A stretch of DNA of 64,000 bases from Anaspis maculata (GCA_949128115.1 OX421966.1:58959416-59023415); one strand, 5' to 3'. Positions 34,196 through 43,800 are shown, counted from the first letter of the stretch. Notes: generated from the sequence alone by a model not told the origin. Numbers and translations are program-made.

Positions 34196-37100
34196 TGGTT
34201 ACTTCATTATACGTCAATACCCTGTCTGTGATATGCAGTTAGCTGGCACTGAAAAAAATTGTAGGGTTAAAACTACGATTAAAACTATTTGTACACATGC
34301 GTTTGATGTCCACCTCGAACGCGAAATCATCATTACGGGCGAGATTACGGGCAAAAACTTTTCGCTGAGCCACCCTGTACAATAAATTCTAGATATATTT
34401 GACAATTCTTTGAATCTTCTGAAAAAACTAATGGGAAAAAAGGAAAAATATCGGAATAAAAAAATACACAGGGTGTTAGCAAACTTGGGGTAGAAAATTG
34501 AACTGCAGTTAGAGAAATGCTTCAAAAGTATCAGAAAAATTTTGGAAGAAATTTAGGGTCTTTATGTTTGAAAATATGACGGGTTCGAGGCCCTCTCTAT
34601 TTTCGATATTTGGAAAGATTTTAGTAAACTCTTTCAACAGACCAAAAAGCAATGTTTTCGAATGTGTTTTGTAATTTCACTTACGTGTTTGTTGTGTTGC
34701 GTGAGCTCAAGATAAAATGCGAAGTGAAGATATTGACAAAGCCTGCGACAAGGACTTCAACTTTTTTCCATTGTGAGCGCCACCTTGAAACTGCCCTTCG
34801 TGCAACTGTTACAATCATGGCCAAATCGAACTCTGGATCGATGAGGTGTTTGTGATATTGTTACGAGCGGCGATCCCGTACATATTGGTAAACACTCGAT
34901 CTTTCTGGATCCTTCCATCCATTAGATCGCAGTGTAGAAGTCTGGAGCGATCTGGTGCATTCCAGAGCGTTCGTGTATGTGAAACTGGAGGGAGACTTCT
35001 TCAGAACCCGGCAGAATTATACGGGTAACGTGTGTGATTATTCAGGAATGGTCTAGAAACCGCATATGCCGGCCACTATGGAATTAGCTGGAAGTAGACA
35101 GAAAGTTCGGGAACACTATTCGGGGGTCTTATATAAGGCATCAGCCGGCAGCTCAGACCAGTATTGAATTGGAATGCGAAGTCGTTAAGAGTGCGAAACA
35201 AGCGAAGTACCTGCGATATAATTCCAAGTAAATAGATAATTGTTGGCGTGTAGTTATTGTAGTAGTACGCAGTAATAAACAGCATGTGTTTAAAACGATT
35301 GTCTCAATTATATTCGAACCCGTACGCGAAATATCGTAACATTTGGTGTCAGAAAGCGGTATAATTGAGAGTAATTCGGCCTGCGACTAAAGGACGTTCG
35401 TAACATTCGTGATTTGGTAAATGCCGGAGACGAGGAGCATGTCGAAGAGAGGAGACGAATACGTTGCGGCTCTCGTCCTGCAATTGAAAAATGCCCTAGA
35501 AGAGCAGGAAAAAGAGAAGCGTCAAGAAGAGCTGATGGCGGCTATGGAACAGCTCATGGGATACCTCGACGGCAATGTGCGGAAGCTGGCAGAAAAAACT
35601 GCTACAATGAAGGCAAATATGGTGCAGCTAGAACGACGTGTCCAGAGTACCGCCGTAAGTAATACGGTGGCCCCAATGGCAGCTTTGGCAGGCTTTCATC
35701 GTGTGAAACTGCAAAACTTCGATGGGAAAAGCCCATGGACTACCTATAAGAGGCAGTTCGATGCCGCTGCCGAAGCAAACTGATGGAGCGACGATGAGAA
35801 AGCTACAGCTTTAGTCCTGGCTCTCAGAGGCCCAGCATTGGAGCTGCTCCAGACGATTCCTGAGAGCGAGCAGAAGGACTTTGCCAAGCTGACAAGGGTC
35901 CTGGAGCTTCGGTATGGGGACAATCATGTGCGGCTGATCCATCAAACCCAGCTGAAGGCCAGGACACAAAGGAGCGGAGAAAGCCTTCAAGAATTCGAAT
36001 CCGAAGTCCTGAGGCTGGTTCACCTGGCCTATTCAGCTTATCCAGCGGATGTTTTGGCCGACATCGCTAAAGAAGCTTTCATGGGCGGAATAAGAGATCC
36101 AGATCTGCGTCAGATGGTCATGATCAGCAATCCAGCCAACATCAGCGACGCGCTCATTCAAGCTATTCGCATCGAGGCAGCCAAAGATGCTTCGCGCCCT
36201 CCATCGTCTTAGGGAGGTGAACTTTGACGAATCCGGAGCATCACATACTTCCGAGAAATCTATTAAGGAAATACTCGGGACAAACCCCAAGGCGAGCAAA
36301 GAGCCGGAGGAAGACCGCGTTGCTTCGGCTGTAAAATATCGGGACATCTTCGTCGGGACTGCAGGCAATGGTCGAGTTCAGCAGACCGTTTCATAGCGGA
36401 ACGGGGAACTGCTGATCGAGAAAGTCACCAACCGAGAGAAAGCAATCGTAGAGGAGGAAGACCACGTTGCTTTGATAGTGGAAAGGACGGACATCTGCAA
36501 CGCGATTGCAGGCGACGATACGCTTTAGCAGATCGTTCCATGCTGAAACGGGGGGCTGCTGATCGAGGAGGTCAAGTAGACCGTTTTATGCTGGAACGAG
36601 GAGCTGCTGATCGAGGAAGTCAACTTCGTCCTGGAAAGAGTCATGACAATGGCAACACGGATGGTCTTTCTCGAAGACCACGCAACGAGGACTGCAGGCA
36701 CGGCAAGAGGTTGAACCAGCAGAGTGGAAACGTCGAAGTCAAGGCAATCGTTTTCGACACCCCGAGAAATTGGACTACGGCTGAGCTCAAGAAGGAGCAG
36801 CGTTGAGGACCCAGCCATCGGTACGCTTGCTGAAAGGAAGGAACTTGGCCAAGACAGATCAGAATGGGCCGAGATATCTGGTGAAGGGCCCGAATTCAAG
36901 GCTCTTTGGGCTCAGTGGAATCCTCTGAGAATAGAGAACAGGTTGCTGAAGGGAGTCTGGGAGAGTTCTGATGGGAAGAGGGAGATGGTTCAATTAGTGC
37001 TTCCCAAGAAGAGAGTGAAAGAGATCCTGAAGGAAATGCACGATGGCGTCACTGGAGGGCACCTTGGGGTGAACAAGACGTTGGCCAAGGTGCGCGAGCG

Positions 37101-40100
37101 GTTCTACTGGGTGAACTGCCGGAACGACGTGGAAACATGGTGTCGCCAGTGCGAGATTTGTGCGGCCAGCAAAGAATCAAGAACTCGCAGCCGAGGGGAG
37201 CTGAAGACTTACAATGTTGGAGGGCCTTTTGAACGCATCGCGATCGATGTGGCTGGCCCGTTCCCGACAACGGAAGATAGCAACAAATACATCCTGGTTG
37301 CCATGGACTACTTCAGCAAGTGGCCGGAAGCGTACGTCCTACCCAACCAAGAGACTTCTACAGTGGCAAGGGTGCTGGTGGACAATGTGATAAGCCGCTT
37401 CGGAGTACCTCTGGAGCTACACTCAGACCAGGGACGAAACTTCGAGTCCAACGTGTTCCAAGGTATCTGTACTCTACTCGGAATACAGAAGACCAGGACG
37501 ACGCCCCTTCACCCACGGTCCGACGGAATGGTTGAACGGTTCAACCGTACGATGGAGCAGCACCTGTCAAAGGTTGTCGACGAGCATCAGCGAGACTGGG
37601 ATCGTCATCTGCCGATTTTCCTGATGGCGTATCGCGCTGCCATTCACGAAACCACAGGGGAAACACCAGCACGTGTTCTTTTTTTGCCGAGAGCTCTGCC
37701 TCCCGTGATTTGCAATTTGGCACGCCGGAGAATGATCCTGAATACGTCGACGACCTGAGGCAAAGAATGTGTGACATCCACGAGTTGGTTCGAAACTGGA
37801 TTCGAATCGCGACCGACCGAATGAAGACCCGTTACGATTTGAAGGCGAACTCCACGGGATTTCAGGCTGGTGACCTGATCTGGTTGTAAAATCCTCAACG
37901 CAAGAAGGAAGGTCTCCAAAGTTGCATCCGTCGTTGGAAGGACCGTACACGGTAGTCAAGAGGATCAATGACGTCGTGTACAGAATCCAGCGATCCCCGA
38001 GAGCCAAGATGAAAGTTGTCCACCTTGATCGCCTTGCACGTTACTCCGGGAGTAACGATGAGCCTATTCGAGATGAACAGGCTGAGAGGGGGGCAGTGTT
38101 ACGAGGGGCGATCCCGTACATATTGGTAAACACTCGATCTTTCTGGATCCTTCCATCCATTACATCGCAGTGTAGAAGTCTGGAGCGATCTGGTGCATTC
38201 CAGAGCGTTCGTGTATGTGAAACTGAAAAGAGACTTCAATGCTCGATCGAGAAAGATCAGTCCATTTTGACGGAGGCGCCGCTCTAGAACCCGGCAGAAT
38301 TATACGGGTAACGTGTATGATTATTCAGGAATGGTCAAGAAACCGCATATGCCGGCCACTATGGAATTTGCTGGAAGTAGACAGAAAGTTCGGGAACACT
38401 ATTCGGAGGCCTTATATAAGGCATCAGCCAGCAGCCCAGACCAGTATTGAATTGGAATGCGAAGTCGTTAAGAGTGCGAAACAAGCCTCCTAGGAAACAA
38501 GCGAAGTACCTGCGATATAATTCCAAGTAGATAATTGTTGGCGTGTAGTTATTGTAGTAGTACGCAGTAATAAACAGCGTGTGTTTGAAACGATTGTCTC
38601 AATTATATTCGAACCCGTACGCGAAATATCGTAACAATATTATAATCTCGATTATTTGAGGTCAATCACCACATTACGTCATTATCAGTTGAGTGTTGCT
38701 CTTTTGGCCAGAAGTTGAAAAAGTTCGCTTTGATTTTTGTGAAAAAGGCAAACAAGACAGGGTCATGTCCTCCCCTCAAACCCGATTGAAGAAGATCTGT
38801 ATCCAAAGTACTACCCTCGGTGCTACGAGTTGATACTGAAAGGATTTGGAGTAATGTGTTCTGTAGTTTAAAGCTAAGCCGAAACAGATTATTGATGCAA
38901 AACAGCAATGCTGGGTAGGTATAAAAGCGCAAGGTATTTTCCAGTAACGTCCGGACTATGTCCAGAAACGTTTCAAATACATATAGATAGCAAATTTTGA
39001 CGACCTTCCTGCAGAGCTGGGATGGAACAAGAACAATCCGTTTCGGCTGTAGACCTTTTATAGTTTTTACCTGAGCTGTGAGGGTTCGGCAATGGTTACC
39101 ATACATCGAGAATGGTTACCATACATTGCCGGTTGGCGCGCATTCAAACGGGTGTCAAATCTTCGTCACAGCAATGATTTAAACCGATCATTTCCTCCGT
39201 TAGCGGGCTATGAGGCCGGACGCCCTATTCGGAGTAGATTAGGGACTGAGGATTCAGTATGAACTAACGGGACACAAGCACGCAAGTCTGGAAGACGTTA
39301 CCGAGCACTTTCCACATGACACATGACAACTTTGAATCGGAAATGTGCCGTTTCTATTGACGAACCCTAACAGGTAAAATTGGGAGTTCTGCTATGTGGT
39401 AAAAAGTTACAAAGTTACCAAGTTACAAAGACGAGACAAAATAATTGTTTTTTCCTATACATTGGGCATTACAGGAAAATAGTTTCAGTCACCACCCACC
39501 CATTCGCCGCCCCCAAACAAAACAGAACCACAGCAGTTACAGACACCGGACAAAAACTATTGTGTTTCCTGTCCATTCGACATCACAAGAAAAATAGTTT
39601 CAGCCGCCCCCCCCCCCATACGCCACCCTCGACGAAAAAACAAAACAACAGAAGTTACAGACACGGGACAAAAACTATCATGTTTTCTGTCTATCAGACA
39701 TCGCAGGAAAAATAGTTACAGCCGCCGCCCCCGATAAAAAAACAAAAACCACAGAAGTTACAGGCACAGGACAAGAACTATCATGTTTTCGGTCCATTGG
39801 ACATCGCAGGAAAAATAGTTTCAGCCGCTGCCGTCCCCCATACACGCCTCCGACGAAAAAAACAGAATCACAAAAATTCCAGACACCGGACAAAAACGAT
39901 CGTGTTTCTTGTCCATTCGACATCGCAGAAAAAATAGTTTCAGGCGCCGCCGCCCCCCCATACGCCGCCCCCGACAAAAAAAAAACAACCACAGATCTTC
40001 ACCCTGTATAGAGTGTCTGACGCACACTTTGCGCTGAGATACCCACTTCTAGATTGGTCGAGAATGATCTCAGCAACAGGCATGGAAAGTGACAATGCTT

Positions 40101-40755
40101 GGTATAAAAGTGCGAGGTAAGAGGTAAGCACCCCTTATTTTTAGCCCTCATGACTGTACTATTAACATAGCCGTGAAATTAATAAAGTATGCTCATTTTA
40201 CCTGCCTACATAGATTTCTCTACTTATACATGTAGAAATAACTACCTATGTCAATAATAACAGCACCAATTCCTCATCATAAAGGTACTAATTACACTTA
40301 TACTAATCGAAGTTTTATTACCAGTTCCCAATAAAACCAGAGGTCACTGAAATTTCTCCATCAACAATAAAGATTTCCCAAAAATTCTCTTTGAAAACTT
40401 CCACAAAACTGCATCAGCCTCGTAATGAAAATCAATTGGATAACATAACAACCTTGTGCTCGATTTGTCCCTGCAAGTTGAACAGCTCCTCGTGCCCAGT
40501 CCAGGGCTGTATCGGCTGGATCCGGTTGTTCCTGGGCACCTCATGTCCGGCATGCCCTATGGCCCACACAGCGAACCCCGTCTTCTCGTGCAGCGTCTGC
40601 ATGAACGCCTTGTAGAACCCGGTGATTCCCGGATTGCCCGGGATGACCAGGACGATGTCTTCCGGGCCGTCGGTCTTGGGGCTCTCCTCCACCCACCTGC
40701 CGACCGTGACAACACTCGTCCTCACTCCGTTCACGTCCAGATACGCCTGCTGCAT
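24490..40755 (-). CDS. LDAH: Lipid droplet-associated hydrolase, two coding exons
   Basis: Exon 1 is 40755-40453 (101 residues) and exon 2 is 25098-24490 (202 residues), together 303 residues, near the family's usual length. The donor AAG/GTTGTT and acceptor TTTCATTTCCAG/AAACAG join in phase 0, giving GQIEHK-KQFIKQYVP across the junction. I start at the ATG at 40755 (MQQAYLDVNGVRT); the frame is open upstream but has no earlier ATG. It is an alpha/beta hydrolase: PGNPG at residues 39-43, nucleophile elbow GHSIG (Ser121), probable acid Asp255 in YGKADGW and His282 in DFDHTF. A hydrophobic stretch at about 165-197 matches the membrane hairpin that anchors the family to lipid droplets. The family is associated with neutral-lipid or sterol-ester turnover. 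No disabling mutations. The 15,354-bp intron is packed with repeats, most inserted without regard to gene orientation. Confidence 0.93.
25217..25790. repeat. 198-bp tandem repeat in the LDAH intron
   Basis: Two nearly identical units (25217-25414 and 25415-25608) begin AGTAATGGAGA and contain GAAGCGGGTTCCGCCTCGCG; a third, diverged and partly deleted, runs to about 25790. The array lies about 120 bp from the splice acceptor of LDAH exon 2. Confidence 0.85.
25801..27116. mobile_element. Palindrome B4 (1.3 kb)
   Basis: The ends are CAGGTGTCCCGGAA and its reverse complement, with TA on both sides (25799-25800 and 27117-27118). The arms share GTTTGCGAGGGTATGTTTA.. and the family B core (ACGTTCAATTTAAAG, TTACTCTTGCAAAATTTTGAT). 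The right arm is split by repeat K (26484-26916). No coding region is supported. Confidence 0.8.
26484..26916 (+). mobile_element. Dispersed repeat K, copy 1
   Basis: A 433-bp unit beginning TACATC(T/C)TTTTCG and containing GGCCATCTTAGCGCAAGCGT and ACCGCTAGAGACAACCA near its end. It is nearly colinear with copy 2 at 44221-44667 in the same orientation, differing by small indels. It interrupts the right arm of B4. The terminal TACATC (left) and GATGTA-like (right) may be very short inverted ends. It has no ORF, and its class is unknown. Confidence 0.7.
27119..27443. other. No gene recognised (LDAH intron)
   Basis: Unique-looking sequence. A short open frame on the minus strand has no recognisable domain. 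Confidence 0.4.
27448..28882 (+). mobile_element. Solo LTR of the gypsy family, interrupted by element E2
   Basis: It begins TGCTACGAGCG and ends ATACGTAACA, matching both LTRs of the element at 34859-38636 along its length (GTAAACACGCGAT, CGGCAGAATTATACG, TTGGCGTGTATTTATTGTAG, AATAAACAG). Identical 4-bp duplications, TTAT, flank it (27444-27447 and 28883-28886). Removing E2 leaves about 520 bp. A solo LTR with matching duplications implies recombination between two LTRs that removed the internal region. E2 lies in the TATATAAG promoter sequence. Confidence 0.9.
27764..28678. mobile_element. Foldback element E, copy 2 (915 bp)
   Basis: Same ends (CCGTCCGTTTTTT), same arms of about 310 bp and same centre as copy 1 at 18050. 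It is flanked by TATA on both sides. The sibling LTRs read GGCCTTATATAAGGC at this spot, so the element entered the TATATA of the LTR promoter; a 2-bp TA duplication fits the empty site best. Confidence 0.88.
28871..29145 (+). mobile_element. Truncated LINE with (TTCTA)n tail and 47-bp duplication
   Basis: A 181-bp insert (28918-29098) ends GAGCAATAAAC(TATTC)n and is flanked by direct copies of 47 bp (28871-28917 and 29099-29145, one mismatch). The duplicated target includes the last 12 bp of the solo LTR, so the LINE arrived after the LTR. This is a typical 5'-truncated non-LTR insertion, with an unusually long target duplication. Confidence 0.75.
29146..29392. other. No gene recognised (LDAH intron)
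   Basis: No recognisable feature. Confidence 0.4.
29393..29465 (-). pseudogene. tRNA-like sequence (SINE head or tRNA pseudogene)
   Basis: On the - strand, TAGCACAGGGATCAAT resembles a polymerase III A box region, followed by CTGCCTGTGGTACGCAG (an anticodon-arm-like hairpin) and GCGGGCTCCATTCCC, close to a B box GGTTCNANTCC. The acceptor stems do not pair, so this is not a working tRNA. It may be a tRNA-derived SINE fragment. Confidence 0.4.
29470..30327. other. No gene recognised (LDAH intron)
   Basis: GTCTGTCTGTGTGTCTGTAA followed by GATCCGATCGACTTGAAATT at 30041-30110 resembles the CTGTC-rich repeat seen at 2097 and is probably the end of a dispersed repeat. Nothing else is clear. Confidence 0.35.
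30328..30867. mobile_element. 540-bp palindromic element
   Basis: The arms start TTTATCTACTT and end AAGTAGATAAA. Longer pairs include ATGGATTCATTATTA with TAATAATGAATCCAT, GTCAATAGAAGGTAGGCGAACG with its mate, and GTTTGACAGGTGACACCTCCGC with GCGGAGGTGTCATCTGTCAAAC. The centre is near 30600. No ORF is supported. Confidence 0.65.
30868..32203. other. Repeat fragments, no gene (LDAH intron)
   Basis: At about 31690-31770, GATGACGGTGACAGCTGTCACATTACA...AACATCTATCAAG.CGTCAAAATCTAG matches the right end of foldback F2 (5820-5890), so a fragment of that family lies here. The rest shows no supported feature. Confidence 0.4.
32204..32405. mobile_element. 202-bp MITE, GC-rich
   Basis: The ends are ATGGCGGCTTTACAGAACTT and its reverse complement, and GTCGCCGGCGAC is repeated at each inner end. 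The inverted arms are about 35 bp. Confidence 0.75.
32741..32904. mobile_element. 164-bp MITE
   Basis: The ends are GGTGCGTTCAGTCAGCTTAT and its reverse complement. Inner pairs include CAATAAGCG with CGCCCATTGG-like sequence. No ORF. Confidence 0.7.
32905..34164. other. No gene; inverted repeat at its edges
   Basis: AAGGACGGCATTTCCTAG (32949) pairs with CTAGGAAATGCCGTCCTTAAG (33284), possibly the ends of an element of about 350 bp. Nothing else is supported. Confidence 0.4.
34165..34195. repeat. (ATT)n microsatellite
   Basis: Ten uninterrupted ATT/TTA units. Confidence 0.9.
34371..34475. repeat. Back-to-back CACCCTG and CAGGGTG termini
   Basis: CACCCTGTA (34371) and CACAGGGTG (34469) face away from each other, marking the right end of one element and the left end of another. 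Their partners were not identified. Confidence 0.4.
34859..35341 (+). repeat. 5' LTR (483 bp)
   Basis: It contains a TATATAAGGC promoter sequence near 35131 and AATAAACAG near 35273. Compared with the 3' LTR it lacks a block of roughly 45 bp after GAGACTTC. Confidence 0.9.
35421..36361 (+). pseudogene. gag: Gag of the gypsy element, broken
   Basis: The ATG at 35421 starts a coiled-coil-like N-terminus rich in E, K and Q, followed by a retrotransposon gag core (SPWTTYKRQFDAAAEAN, then ELLQTIPESEQKDF and GDNHVRLIHQTQLKARTQ). A TGA at 35781 falls inside the core, where a Trp codon is expected, and TAG ends the frame at 36210. In a shifted frame at about 36319-36360 a CCHC zinc knuckle is visible (CFGCKISGHLRRDC), and a second, degenerate knuckle at about 36470-36510 has its second Cys replaced. 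Gag packages the element RNA. Here it is disabled by a nonsense codon and at least one frame change. Confidence 0.85.
36649..38095 (+). pseudogene. pol: Integrase region of the gypsy pol gene, broken
   Basis: The region opens with NTDGLSRRP, the linker that normally follows RNase H. An HHCC zinc domain follows (His at 37039 and 37060, Cys at 37150 and 37159) and then the catalytic core, with Asp at 37246, Asp at 37426 and Glu at 37534. The last two lie 36 residues apart, the canonical D-x35-E spacing. The core is uninterrupted to about 37690. Downstream, a frame change near 37690, an in-frame TAA near 37887 and another shift near 37915 break the C-terminal GPY/F-like part (GPYTVVKRINDVVYRIQ, KVVHLDRL). 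The integrase core itself looks undamaged, so this copy is relatively young, but it has lost the enzymes needed for reverse transcription. Confidence 0.9.
38097..38636 (+). repeat. 3' LTR (540 bp)
   Basis: It matches the 5' LTR end to end apart from indels, with GGAGGCCTTATATAAGGC near 38405 as the promoter sequence. This and the 5' LTR provide the unoccupied version of the E2 insertion site. Confidence 0.9.
38641..39425. other. No gene recognised (LDAH intron)
   Basis: An open frame of about 146 codons on the minus strand (39106-38666) has no recognisable domain or splice context and I do not call it. GAATGGTTACCATACAT occurs twice at 39090-39127. Confidence 0.4.
39430..39990. repeat. Tandem array, unit about 118 bp, five copies
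   Basis: Units share GGACAAAAACTAT, CTGTCCATTCGACATC, GAAAAATAGTTTCAG, a C-rich block (GCCGCCCCCCC) and ACAAAACCACAGAAGTTACAGACA. The GGACAAAAAC landmarks at about 39548, 39666, 39769 and 39888 give spacings of 118, 103 and 119 bp; a first, diverged unit precedes them. The array ends close to a CACCCTG terminus at 40000. Confidence 0.85.
40007..40430. other. No gene recognised (end of LDAH intron)
   Basis: AT-rich intronic DNA. The LDAH donor site lies just beyond, at 40451-40452. Confidence 0.45.
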
Positions 40756-41361
40756 GTTGATTACTAACTGCAGGTTGATAAATTTCACGCGTTGTGATGG
40801 AAAAAATGGTCAATCAGTGTGTCTGGGTCATGGTTCAACTACCTACGTTTATAACCTACAAGATAATAATCGCGCACAACAACTTAATTTTGGACTAAAT
40901 GTCTGCGCCTGCGAGTCTTGAACACGTGTTTGATGTATGCCTGTAAATGCTGAGTATCCACATTTCCTTGGGGAAAAACTTCTGCTGATTGACTACAAGC
41001 TACAAGTTTTCCACTTTTCTGGTACAGGGATTTTCGGCTATGGCGTCTAGGGACTAGGGAGTAGGGATAAATGTGACAGATTGACAACTGACAGCTGTCG
41101 TCAGTGGAGGGGAAAAGGTCCACCACGCATTTTTCTTCGAGTCTTCAGGACGATAAATCGTCCCACGGCTCAAATGTCCCCCCGGAACAAAGTCCACCGC
41201 TCATTTAGTCACTGTCATTATGCTATGCCGCCTACTTCCCAACACCCATAGATATTCCAAAAAAAGATGGTCTCTTGTATTCTCTGCTTGTATGTATGTT
41301 TGGTTGCATACTTATATTAGCATGAAAAGTAGCAGCAGTTTATTTCTTGTCCATACCTAAT
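40756..41361 (-). promoter_or_regulatory. LDAH: LDAH upstream region
   Basis: This must contain the LDAH 5' UTR and promoter or a further 5' exon. No TATA box could be assigned. CTGACAGCTGTCGTCAG at 41090-41106 is a near-palindrome. A single copy of the 11275 minisatellite unit lies here in reverse orientation (41103-41212). Confidence 0.35.
41103..41212 (-). repeat. Single minisatellite unit, reverse orientation
   Basis: AAGGTCCACCACGCATTT, CCCACGGCTCAAATG and AAAGTCCACCGCTCATTT are the reverse complement of the repeated blocks at 11275-11515. Confidence 0.6.
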
Positions 41362-41547
41362 ATAGGTTTGTTTTGGCAGCGAGTTGCGGACGGTTTGCTA
41401 ACTGTGATTCAGCGCGCATACTCGACTCCAACCAGTTTTCAAGTGGTTGGAAAGTTTTTGCTGCAAGAACGCGTAGCGAGCGGTTCCAGTTGAAACTAGG
41501 GACACAACAACTTGTCAAGTTTTCCCCGCCAAGCCGAGGTCTTATTT

Positions 41548-42081
41548 AAGGGGTTTCTGATGCGACTAAAAAAGTTGTCGCCGGAAATCGGTTTTATTTT
41601 ATTTTTTTCGTCAAGTACAAACTCATCAAAAAAGAAAATGTACAGACATTGCTATCAAATTTTGAAAATTTCCAAAATATTTTAAATTATTTGAATTTGA
41701 TTTTTGAAAATTCAAGAACTAGATAGCATCGACAATGTATCTTTCCTCAAGAAAGTCGCATGCAATTTTAACTTTCTATTTTGAAAAAAAAGGTACCAAA
41801 AATGACTTCTACTAATTCACTTTTTCATGTCTACGAGAAATCATTTTTGGTGCCTTTTTTTAAAATAAAAAGTTCATATTTGACATGCGACTTTCTTGAG
41901 GAAAGACACATTGTCGATGCTATCTAGTTTTTGAATTTTCAAAAATCAAAATCAAAAATTTTCAAAATTTGATAGCAATATCCGTACATTTTCTTTTTGG
42001 AGGAGTTTCTACTTGACGAAAAAAATTAAAAATAAAACCGATTCCCGTCAACAACTTTGTCAGTCGCATCAGAAACCCCTT
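41548..42081. repeat. 534-bp hairpin-forming palindrome
   Basis: The arms of about 250 bp run from AAGGGGTTTCTGATGCGACT to its reverse complement, with a loop of only about 25 bp near 41815. Arm identity looks to be about 90% by eye. A transcript crossing it would form a long double-stranded stem. Confidence 0.8.
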
Positions 42082-42192
42082 GATAAATTTACCGAATTAA
42101 TGTAAATATGTAGCTTTCAGCAGGTAAAACTATTTTAAATTAACCTCGAAAATGCGTCTTTATTTACCTTTACTGTCACACTGTCACATTAC

Positions 42193-43390
42193 CAGTGGCG
42201 TAGCCAAGGGGGGGCGAGGGGGGGCGAATGCCCCCTCCGCCCCTACCCTTCAAGCGCCCAGGGCGCCCCATCTCGCTTAACTAATCGGGCAATACAGAGG
42301 CGTATTCAAAGGGCGCAACACTTTTGTGTAAAAAAATGTTCAATACAGTTTTGAGCATATATGCGATATGCGATACTTCTCATTTCTCGGAGGGTGAGGA
42401 TGCTGGTTGTCGCCCATAAAAATAATCTCACAAACAACCGTTCTTTTCGAAAGTAAAAACTCTCCGCCCATTCTCAAACGGTTTTGCACCCCCATAAAAC
42501 ATAGGTCTCGTATTATTATACGTAGGTATAATACCCTCGATAATACCTTTCTCTACAATACTCTAGGACCTTTTAGTGGGTAGTGCAGAAGCAAAACGTG
42601 ACTTAACAATGACCAAGTCTGTTTTATATGCACTTGCGACTAGCTTCTTTGTTAATTCGGCGCCAGAATTTCATAGTCCACTTTCGTGGACAGAGTCTAC
42701 ATACCTAACTGCTATGATATGAATGGGATTTTGATGAATTTTACTGCAAATACATTTTCACAAATACATCACATACCACTTTTATTCACCAGCATGATGC
42801 ACGATCAGTCGATCACCCCCAGCACTGCAGGTTGTTGATCAATCTCACACACTGCTCCAATAAATAATAACTGCTTATTATAGAAAGTAGGTTTGTGCAA
42901 TAATTGTGAATTGTGATAATTGATTATATGGGATGGCTTAAAAAAAAATCTGGAGCCTCTTTCCGTCAGGAAAAGAAGCAAGAGCTCTTGCAGGCTGCGG
43001 CGTCAATAACCTTCAGAAACATACGCGACTTCTTCAATAAGCCTGTCAAAAGTAGTATACTCTTGCCTCTTCTGTTAAAGGCCAAAGCGCTGCCTCAAGT
43101 AATTGATTGTTTCAAGTTTGATTTTTGAAATCGAGAAATTTGCGTCAATAAAACTCTGAAAATTTTTTTCTGTAAACGTCATTTTCCAGTTTCTGACTTT
43201 TAATTTTTTCTATGATAATTCTATTGGAGGTGGATAATTATAAGTAAATATGTTTATTATTATCATCATTATTATTATTATTATCTCCGAAAAATTTTCG
43301 CCTACGGCGCCGTCACTCGCTTCGCTCGCGAAATGCCGCCCTCGTCATTGCCTTTGCCCCCTCCGCCCTCAAATCCTCGCTACGCCACTG
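42193..43390. mobile_element. hAT MITE with 8-bp target duplication (1.2 kb)
   Basis: The ends are CAGTGGCGTAGC and GCTACGCCACTG, flanked by identical CACATTAC octamers (42185-42192 and 43391-43398). Subterminal G-rich and C-rich stretches (GGGGGGGCGAG, CCCCCTCCGCCC) pair. The interior has an open frame of about 70 codons (42913-43128) without a recognisable domain, and an (ATT)n run at 43248-43283. Confidence 0.9.
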
Positions 43391-43800
43391 CACATTACGC
43401 ACCACGCCATCAATCAAAGATCGCCCGATTGCGAATAAAGGCGTACGCATGCGTCTGATCACCAGTTTCTTTTTAATTCTCAAACTCCTCTGACCGTCCA
43501 CAAACTGTTTTCGAACCGTTGGAGGCACCTGCCCAAACAGCTTACCAACAGTTGGCAACTCGAAGTTTACACTGCCCGAACGGCTTAACGGAAGCGCGCA
43601 GAATCCAAACGGTTGGAAACGGTTGTGTATCGCTGCCAAAACAAACCTATTACTCGACAATCACTAGCTGTATTCCTTTTACACGAAATCTCACATAATC
43701 TCACCTCAGCTAGAGATAGAAAAAGCGAGAATTGCATGAGAGGGAGAGACACAACTAGCAAATGAAGTGAGAATGGAGTATTATACTAAAAAATTTTTTT

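Larger units (their letters stand above)
34859..38636 (+). mobile_element. Ty3/gypsy LTR retrotransposon lacking protease, RT and RNase H
   Basis: The LTRs are 34859-35341 and 38097-38636. Both begin TGTTACGAG and end CGTAACA. Identical 4-bp ATAT duplications flank the element (34855-34858 and 38637-38640). TTTGGTGTCAGAAAGCGG just after the 5' LTR is the probable primer-binding site, and GAGAGGGGGGCAG just before the 3' LTR is the polypurine tract. The interior has gag with an intact zinc knuckle, then passes almost directly to the integrase linker and integrase. Protease, reverse transcriptase and RNase H are missing. No env was seen. It lies in the LDAH intron, antisense to the gene. It cannot move on its own. 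Confidence 0.93.
41362..43650. mobile_element. Inverted-repeat element Q (2.3 kb) with two nested elements
   Basis: The ends are ATAGGTTTGTTTTGGCAGCGA and its exact reverse complement. Inside are subterminal repeats (GGTTGGAAAGTTTTTG at 41445 against CCAAACGGTTGGAAACGGTT at 43600), a 534-bp palindrome (41548-42081) and a hAT MITE (42193-43390). Target duplication is unclear. No transposase was recognised. Confidence 0.7.

Noticed and set aside
35414..35662. Alternative gag-region frame on the + strand
   Set aside because: Overlaps gag in another frame with R/G-rich, domain-free sequence.
36033..36368. 111-codon frame antisense to gag
   Set aside because: Shadow of the gypsy gag and zinc-knuckle region on the opposite strand.
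38666..39106. 146-codon open frame on the minus strand
   Set aside because: No domain, no splice context, no second copy; plausible as chance in a 700-bp interval.
39430..39990. Regular repeats resembling a CRISPR array
   Set aside because: The whole 118-bp unit is repeated, not short repeats with unique spacers, and the DNA is clearly eukaryotic.
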